Shown here piece by piece: positions 58,096 through 64,000 of a stretch of 64,000 nucleotides of DNA; within the stretch, counting starts at the first letter, position 1, and each line of letters starts with the position of its first letter. Position numbers and translations under genes: made by a program. The stretch spans positions 20,398,001 to 20,462,000 of the forward strand of contig CAVNZM010000001.1 in assembly GCA_963693365.1 (NCBI GenBank). Direction: 5' to 3'. Below the pieces are notes generated by a model. It searched no databases. It had not been told where the DNA came from and saw only the letters and a program-made list of their open reading frames with translations. The DNA is from Amoebidium appalachense (taxonomy: Eukaryota; Ichthyosporea).

Positions 58096-58210
58096 GAGCA
58101 CAAGGCTTCCACTCACGTGTGTGCCTTGAGACGCAATCCGTCCCAACCCACCAAGCCATTAGTAGTAGCTACCTCGAATTCCGTTGTATATCTGGAGGTG
58201 CAGTCATCTC
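58096..58210 (+). repeat. 115-base dispersed repeat, copy 2
   Basis: Partner of 45342-45456, with four mismatches in 115 bases by eye. Confidence 0.9.
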
Positions 58211-58612
58211 TGGCAAGTATGCACGGCATACTTAGGAGGCAATAAAAAAAACTTCAAGAGTTATCCAGTAACAAGTGCATACTGAGATACCTGAACACTG
58301 TACGTGAAAATCATAGAGATACTCAGAGGTGGCGACCAACAGAATTCAAAAAAAAATCTAAAGTATTCACATTGCCAGCCAGTGTAGCAGACACCCGTAG
58401 GAAAAGAGGTAAAACGCGACATAAAAACTCACACCCATCAACATGAAAATTTCGATTAAAAAGTTCAGCACAAAAAATCATAGAGATACTTGGGGTTTCG
58501 CCATAAAAACTTTGGGAAAAGCGTTTGGGAAAATCCCGGGCGCGCACAAAAACATAAACAGACACGTGCACGGCCCTCCTTCCCGCCCCCCGGCCCCAGT
58601 GGCCCACTGTAG

Positions 58613-58659
<47 letters not shown>

Positions 58660-58864
58660 GCGCCCTCCCCTGCCTGCCGCAAGTTCCCCCTGAATGAAGG
58701 GACGTCGACGCGTCCCACGGGCGTGTGGCCCCGCCCTCCGATGATGATCAGCCCCAGCCCCCCCCTTCCCCCCGCTCCCCGGCGGGTCCAGGCCATGGGC
58801 ACCAATATTCACCCACAGCCACAATCCACTTTAACCACTGAATGAGTCCCGCTCCTCCCTATCC

Positions 58865-58898
<34 letters not shown>

Positions 58899-59532
58899 CC
58901 CCCCCCTCCCCCTCCCCCCTTCCCTTCCCCTCCCCTCCCCTCCTCCTCCTCTCCCCCCTTCCTCCCCCCTCCCCCCCCCCCCCCAAAAAACCCCCCCGAG
59001 GTTCTTGGGAATCCGGAAAAAAGTTTTGGTAATTCCCAAACCTTTTTTTGGGAATTTCGATCCCTGCTTTGGTACCCGGGCGCCGGGCCGCTGGCCGACC
59101 TGAGTCAAAACTGTTGCCCTCGGCCTTTGCCTCCAACACTTTCAACGTTGGTGACACTAAAATAGCCTAAAACCCCTTGCCATTTAAAGGTCTGGCCGTG
59201 CCCTAGGAGCACTTCCTGGCTTAATACGTCCTGTGTTCAGCAACTTGAGGGGTCGGCATATGCAGCAATACCCCATAGGGGTGGGCACCGCCCAAGTGTA
59301 TATTTCTCTAAAGCTTCTTTGTGCAAGTAGAAGCAAGTTGAAGGTCTGAAAAATATTAGAGGCCTACGTATGTTGAAAACGGCGAGGCGCAGTCACTATC
59401 ACGCTCTCTTGCGAAGGGAAGGGAATTTTTTCGATTATATACAGCGTTTTAAGGGGATTTGTTTCCTCCCCACATCTGTTAGCATACCATGGAAGCACAG
59501 TAGCAGCATAGCACCTACCTGCTTTATCTGAA

Positions 59533-60122
59533 ATGGGCTACTGTGGGGCCGACCAGTTCCACCTGTCGTGGGGTGAAGAGGGGGCTGTCTCCGTGTGCTG
59601 TGGACACGGTGCTGAGTGTGTTTGCGGCCGGGTTCCTGGCCAGCACCATACCCAGGCTGTGCTGGCTGCCTCTGTCCAGGGATAACTACATCCCCCCTCA
59701 ACAAGCTGGTAGGTCTGACACTTTCCTCTTGCACTTCCATACTGATGGATTACTGCCTTGCATAGCAAATTTCCTTTATGATATTATATGATGGAGAGGT
59801 AGTGTTAGTGGTCGTGCTGAGCGAAAGACATTTAAAATGTGTGTGGGCAGTGGGTGGGCCTGCAGATATTGTTCAGCCTGATGGGGATGGCAGCCGGTGC
59901 CTTGCAACTTATGACCCACAGCCAGCTGGCCGAGGGGCTGGCGCCGTATGACGTGGCGGCACAGTCGCTGCTGTGCGTGTGCTGGTGCGTGTGCCTGGCA
60001 CACTGTGTGGCCGACGACATGCACAACCGCAAGAACCCGGGCATACTCTATGCCTTCTGGTTCTTTGCCCTCCTCCGGCAGGTGCTGGACTGCCTGGCCT
60101 GGGCCACCGACCAGGGCTGGAG
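59533..60122 (+). pseudogene. ABCC/MRP TMD0-like exons with two homopolymer frame breaks
   Basis: Exon A 59533-59708 and exon B 59866-60122. Exon A starts MGYCGADQFHLSW like the Cys-containing N-termini of ABCC transporters, then in the next frame reads CAVDTVLSVFAAGFL and WLPLSRDNYI, then in the third frame PLNKL before a GTAGGT donor. These match the ABCC pattern of an NTVLVW helix, a YLSR turn and TPLNK. Each frame change is explained by one surplus base: in a 5-G run (about 59579-59583) and a 6-C run (about 59692-59697). Exon B is clean: membrane helices, then NRKNPGILYAFWFFALL like the ABCC segment ahead of TM4, ending phase 2 at GGCTGGAG/GTAAGG. No other ABCC part follows. Alternatives are a decayed fragment, a live gene with assembly indels, or the N-terminus of the acyltransferase gene. 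Confidence 0.6.
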
Positions 60123-60204
60123 GTAAGGGGGGTTGGCTGGGTGCTGAAGCTGGCAGGCTGTGCTGTTTCCTGTGTACGTGCCATCTTACCGTCCCATACC
60201 CCTC

Positions 60205-60242
<38 letters not shown>

Positions 60243-60253
60243 CCCTCTCCCTA

Positions 60254-60386
60254 AGGATGGGCTCTGCTTATGACACATACTGTGCGCATCGCTGATTTTG
60301 CATACTTGAATGTCTGCCTTTGCATGTGTCCTGCACCTTGCTTCTCATCTTGCTGTGTACTTCGCGCCATATTTCGCATTCAACCC
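60254..60386 (+). repeat. SINE-like repeat, copy 3
   Basis: AGGATGGGCTCTGCTTATGA to CGCATTCAACCCCCC, matching 41969-42105 along its length with scattered differences. The head is replaced by a C run, and the tail again enters C-rich and (CA)n DNA. It lies between the TMD0-like exons and the acyltransferase. Confidence 0.75.
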
Positions 60387-60406
60387 CCCTGCCCCTCCTC
60401 CCCCCC

Positions 60407-60437
<31 letters not shown>

Positions 60438-60550
60438 ATCCGGGTACACAGTACGGGCACCTCACCCTGGCCTTCACTCCCTTACACGTTCACCCGCTCT
60501 TGGTCATAACCTTCGGAGGCAGGGCACCTCCTAACACCCTATGCCGACAG

Positions 60551-60967
60551 GAAAGGCACGGCTGGAGGCACACCCGCCCTGTTAACGGCCACAGCACACA
60601 TGGTTGCACCCGTAGGCTGCATGGTCGTGTCAGGCTACATATGGAGGCAGAGGTATCTGCACTACAAGGCATACACACCCATCCCAGACACCGTCAACCC
60701 GTTTGAATACAACTCCCCCGTGGGGTTGGTTGAGGGGCTGCAGATTGCAATATCGTCTTTGGTGCTGCTGCCCATCATCCGCCTGGTGCTGGTGTTTTTT
60801 GTGTTCTTTGTGGGGTGGATATGGGCGTGCCTGTGCACGTACTCGTTCAAAAAGTACACGGCAGATGAGATATCGGTGAGGCGCCTGTCCAAGTGGAGAA
60901 GGTGAGTGTGCTTCCTTCACTGCTGGTGTCTAAGTTGGGTGTGAAGTTGGGAGGGTGTGTGTGTGTG

Positions 60968-61000
<33 letters not shown>

Positions 61001-61524
61001 GGAAAGGGGGGAGGGGAGATCCGAGGAGGGGAGGGCAGTTGAGGGGAGGGGATGGGGGATCCGAGGAGGTTTGGGGGGGGGGGGGGGGAGGAAGAGGGGG
61101 GATGAAGGGGATATTGGATAAATAGTGGGATCTGCATATGCGTAAAGCGGGGGGGAGGGAAGGGGGGGAGAAGTAGGAGAGGTTTGGGGGCGAAGAGGTA
61201 AAGGGAAACGAGATGCATGAATTTGAAGGAGAATTTTAAGTTTTTTCGCCTTGTGGGGGTGTGTGTGTGTTGTTGGGGTTGGGGGGAGAGGGGGGGGGGG
61301 GGGGGGGAGGGAGGGAGGTGGGGGGGGGGGGCAGGGAGGGTGGAGGGGGTGTATGGCTTGTAATAGTCTGGCTGTAGCAACAATACCCCTGGGGGGTTGA
61401 TGGAGGGGAGGGGGACGACCTTGAAAGAGTGAGAAGAATGAATATCCGGTTTGGATGGAGCACCCAAAATGGTCGGAATGAGCATGAGGGGAGAAGGGTG
61501 TGTGTGTGTGTGTGTGTGCGTAAT

Positions 61525-61559
<35 letters not shown>

Positions 61560-62137
61560 GGGAGGGAGAAGGCTTGACAGATGACAGTAATCGGAGGATA
61601 CTTCTATGTCTGTTGAGTGGCTGCAGCCATATGTGGCAGAAATTATTGTCGATAGTTCATGGGAGGGCACTATCGGGGGGGTGAGGGGGAAAGGGAGGGC
61701 AGGGGCTGGGAAATTTGATTGGATATGGAGGGGAAATTTTGGAAGGGGTTTGTGTCAGGTTATGCGTTTTCTTTTGTTCTCCCTCTTTTTCTTGGTTGAA
61801 ATTTGAGATGGGCGGTGGGGAGGCACGGGCACGTGGTGAACAAACCGGCGAATGTGCAAACTATTGATACAGTTGTGACGGTGGTGTGGGGGCAACCCAG
61901 GGGCGGGGGGAGGGACGGGGGGAGAGGGGCCAGACAGAGAGGGGGGCGGGCGGGGGGAGGGGGGGGGGGGGGAGAGGATGGCGGTGGGGGGGGGGGGGGG
62001 AGGGAGGAGGAGGAGGGGGGGGGGGGGGGGGAAGGAGGGGCCGAGGCTATGAAGGGTGCTGGCCGTGTTGACATAGGGATAGCTCTTTTTTTTTTTTTAT
62101 GGTAGCGTGGGGGGGAGGGGGAGGGGGGGGAGGGGGA

Positions 62138-62168
<31 letters not shown>

Positions 62169-62843
62169 TTCAAGTTGCAGGGGATATCCGTGGTTGGTTG
62201 TGGGTTGGGAGGTGCTGGTCAGATGGCGGGGGGCTGCATATTTGTTTTGTAATTTTTTTTTATTGGCCGACTGTCCTTATCTTCTTGATTCTTACTGGCC
62301 TGTTTTATGGTTGTTGTAAGTATTGCAATGGGGAGCTGGTGGAGGGTCTGTGGAGAACACTGGCTGGAAGGTGATTGGATGATGGCCAGCTGTATGGCCA
62401 AGAGGCTGTAATAGCAGGAGGAAGAAGGCGGGGAGGGGGGGGGGTGTTACCGACCGGCAGATACGAGTTTTTTTTTTTTTTTTTTTTTTTTTTCCCTCCC
62501 CCTCTTCCTCTCTCTCTCTCTCTCTCTCTTTTTGAGCTTTTCCTTGTGCAGATGCATCGGTGGTTGGATGGGTGGGTGGTGAACGTGTGGGTGTGTATGA
62601 AAGTCAGGCTGGCGGAGGGGAGGGTGATGTGGAAGGGATTTAGGGGCCCCCCAGGGGGGTTGGGGGGGGGGCGGAGGAACGGGGGCAGGTTGGTATGCTT
62701 AAGGCTGGTCGTTGATTTGGTGACTTGGGGTGTGCAGGTATCTGTTCTGGATCCCGGCCTACATTGTGGGCAGAATCATTCTCTTCATCCTGGGCTTCTA
62801 CTACATCAGATTCAACACCCCGGAAGTAGCAGAACCCACAGAG

Positions 62844-62876
<33 letters not shown>

Positions 62877-63509
62877 ACCCCCTCTTTCTCCCTAACCCCC
62901 AAAGCATACATATCCCCCTCCCCCCCTCCCCCCCAGCACCTTTCCCTGTATCCCACCTACCCCCTCTCTTGTTAGAATTCGTGAGCGCACCCTCCTCTCC
63001 TATTCTTTTCCTCCGGTTTCTTTTCTCCATTATGTCCCTCCCCTCCTCCCCCCCCCCCCCCCCCCCCCCCCTCCCCCCCCCCACCTCCCCACACACGCGC
63101 GCGCACACACAGCTCGCTCTCTCTTATTTTATTTCCAACCATTGTTACCCTCTACCTGGGAAACAAAACTATGACTGAGCATGCATGCCACCCTTGCTAG
63201 ATATTATCACGGTAGTGGGTGCTATGTTCAAATACAGTTGCCTGTCCTGGCACGCACACATGCACATGTGCAGCCTTCCATGTCTGTCTACACTTGCATT
63301 TTTGTGGTTTTGCACCGTGCACACACCCCCATGCTCGTACCCAACCTAATACGTGCACAGGGCTACTGGCGCATGTGGTGGGAGGGCACGCTGCCCAACA
63401 TCATCGTGTGCAACCACGTGGCCGTGTTCGATGGCCTTCTATTGGCCCTGCAACTGAGGGTCTGTGCCATCACAAAGGCCAGCATCAGGAACGTCCCTTT
63501 TCTTGGCAG
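60551..63509 (+). CDS. Lysophospholipid acyltransferase (LPCAT/LPEAT-like), 3' partial
   Basis: Exons 60551-60901, 62738-62825, 63361-63509, phases 2, 0 and 2, continuing past the window. If the gene starts here, the ATG is at 60600; the frame is open upstream to about 60510. From that ATG, NPFEYNSPVG (about residue 33) is followed by a hydrophobic span (LVLLPIIRLVLVFFVFFVGW), then LSKWRRYLFWIPAYIVGRII and LGFYYIRFN. This is the order seen in LPCAT1/2 and plant LPEAT (NPF, two membrane spans, WRR, GF). Exon 3 carries the catalytic HX4D motif (CNHVAVFDG, His149/Asp154) and NVPFLGR. The enzyme transfers acyl chains from acyl-CoA to lysophospholipids at the ER or Golgi membrane. The later EGT and EF-hand regions lie outside the window. 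The second donor (GAA/GTAGCA) is weak. Confidence 0.85.
62467..62493 (+). repeat. T run followed by CT repeats
   Basis: About 27 T and then a (CT)n block to 62529, in acyltransferase intron 1 among several G-rich blocks (60970-62170). Confidence 0.9.
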
Positions 63510-64000
63510 GTCGGCACCCAACCCCTCTGGAGAAAAGCAAAACAAAACACTACCTCCCACCAATACCTGCATTATAACCCACCTTGTATTACGCCCCCGA
63601 TCTCCTCCAACCCCCTCCCCCCTCCCCCCTCCCCCCTCCCCCCCTCCCCCCTCCCCCCTTCGGTACACACAAGAGCCCACACCCTACCTGTAGCCTGTTC
63701 CGCACTCAAGCTCAATCGATTGCGTAGCCATGCACCTCATGTACACCAATGCCTTGTGGCCTCAGCCCCAAACAACAAAATCAGCCATTTTTTATGAGCC
63801 GATCACAGACCACCTTTTTAGTCCAGAAGCCATAACGAGCTCCTAATAGGTGCTTGCTGTGCCCTTTCCTTAGGCTCTAGGGGGTGTGGTCTTGGCTCAT
63901 ACCAGCTCTGGAATTCTAGTCATTTCCAGAGCATATACAGTGCCATGGCCCTAGGGCATGCGTGGTGGTCTGCTCATGGACACGAAAGTTCAGGCATTGA

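Larger units (their letters stand above)
56028..59532. other. Spacer with GT-rich DNA and dispersed repeats
   Basis: Upstream of the NUDT17-like start and of the TMD0-like exons. Contains G/A-rich DNA (56400-56720), GT-rich DNA (56745-57170), a tRNA-like head (57863-57905), the second 115-base repeat (58096-58210), and C runs at 58617-58657 and 58867-58983. A minus-strand frame starting at 57473 (MARVVRAGLQLRGLL) has a plausible donor but no matching downstream exon. Confidence 0.5.

Overview
This window is nuclear DNA of a non-plant eukaryote. Most genes are cut into short exons with GT/AG splice sites (plus two probable GC/AG introns), AATAAA signals follow several genes, and the gene set is eukaryotic: meiotic RING ligase HEI10/CCNB1IP1, major vault protein, V-ATPase subunit C, a proteasome assembly chaperone, a NUDT17-like Nudix enzyme, a lysophospholipid acyltransferase and an ABCC-type TMD0. 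I cannot name the species. The gene content fits an opisthokont or another non-photosynthetic lineage, but that is inference. Exon coordinates were built by hand from splice sites, codon phase and family resemblance. For the vault, V-ATPase C, chaperone and Nudix exon chains every exon-exon phase agrees.

Layout: 0.5-6.7 kb HEI10-like gene (+, first exon not seen); 6.8-7.35 kb intronless unknown protein (-); 7.4-12.0 kb gene-poor; 12.0-12.4 kb MITE-like inverted repeat; 12.6-13.5 kb intronless protein kinase (+); 16.3-18.1 kb intronless GH35 beta-galactosidase (+); 19.9-29.6 kb 17-exon major vault protein (-); 31.4-39.1 kb 5-exon V-ATPase C (-); 39.8-43.7 kb 3-exon PSMG1-like chaperone (+), divergent from V-ATPase C; 43.9-49.2 kb gene-poor with repeats; 49.4-49.7 kb small TATA-linked reading frame (+); 50.3-56.0 kb NUDT17-like hydrolase (-); 57.9-58.2 kb tRNA-like and dispersed repeats; 59.5-60.1 kb two exons resembling the N-terminal membrane domain of ABCC transporters, with two single-base frame breaks in homopolymers; 60.55-63.5 kb LPCAT/LPEAT-like acyltransferase (+), cut off by the window end.

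The genes do not form a pathway or operon; they are separate housekeeping and meiotic functions. The most striking property of the DNA is its density of very long C and G homopolymers (up to about 69 bases) in introns and spacers, many joined directly to A or T runs with fixed polarity (5'-C run then A run). A small SINE-like family running into C-rich tails, two MITE-like inverted repeats, several minisatellites and an excess of CCAATCA/TGATTGG motifs were also seen. The most novel candidate is the frame-compatible junction between the TMD0-like exons and the acyltransferase, which could be a fusion gene, a decayed neighbour or an assembly join.
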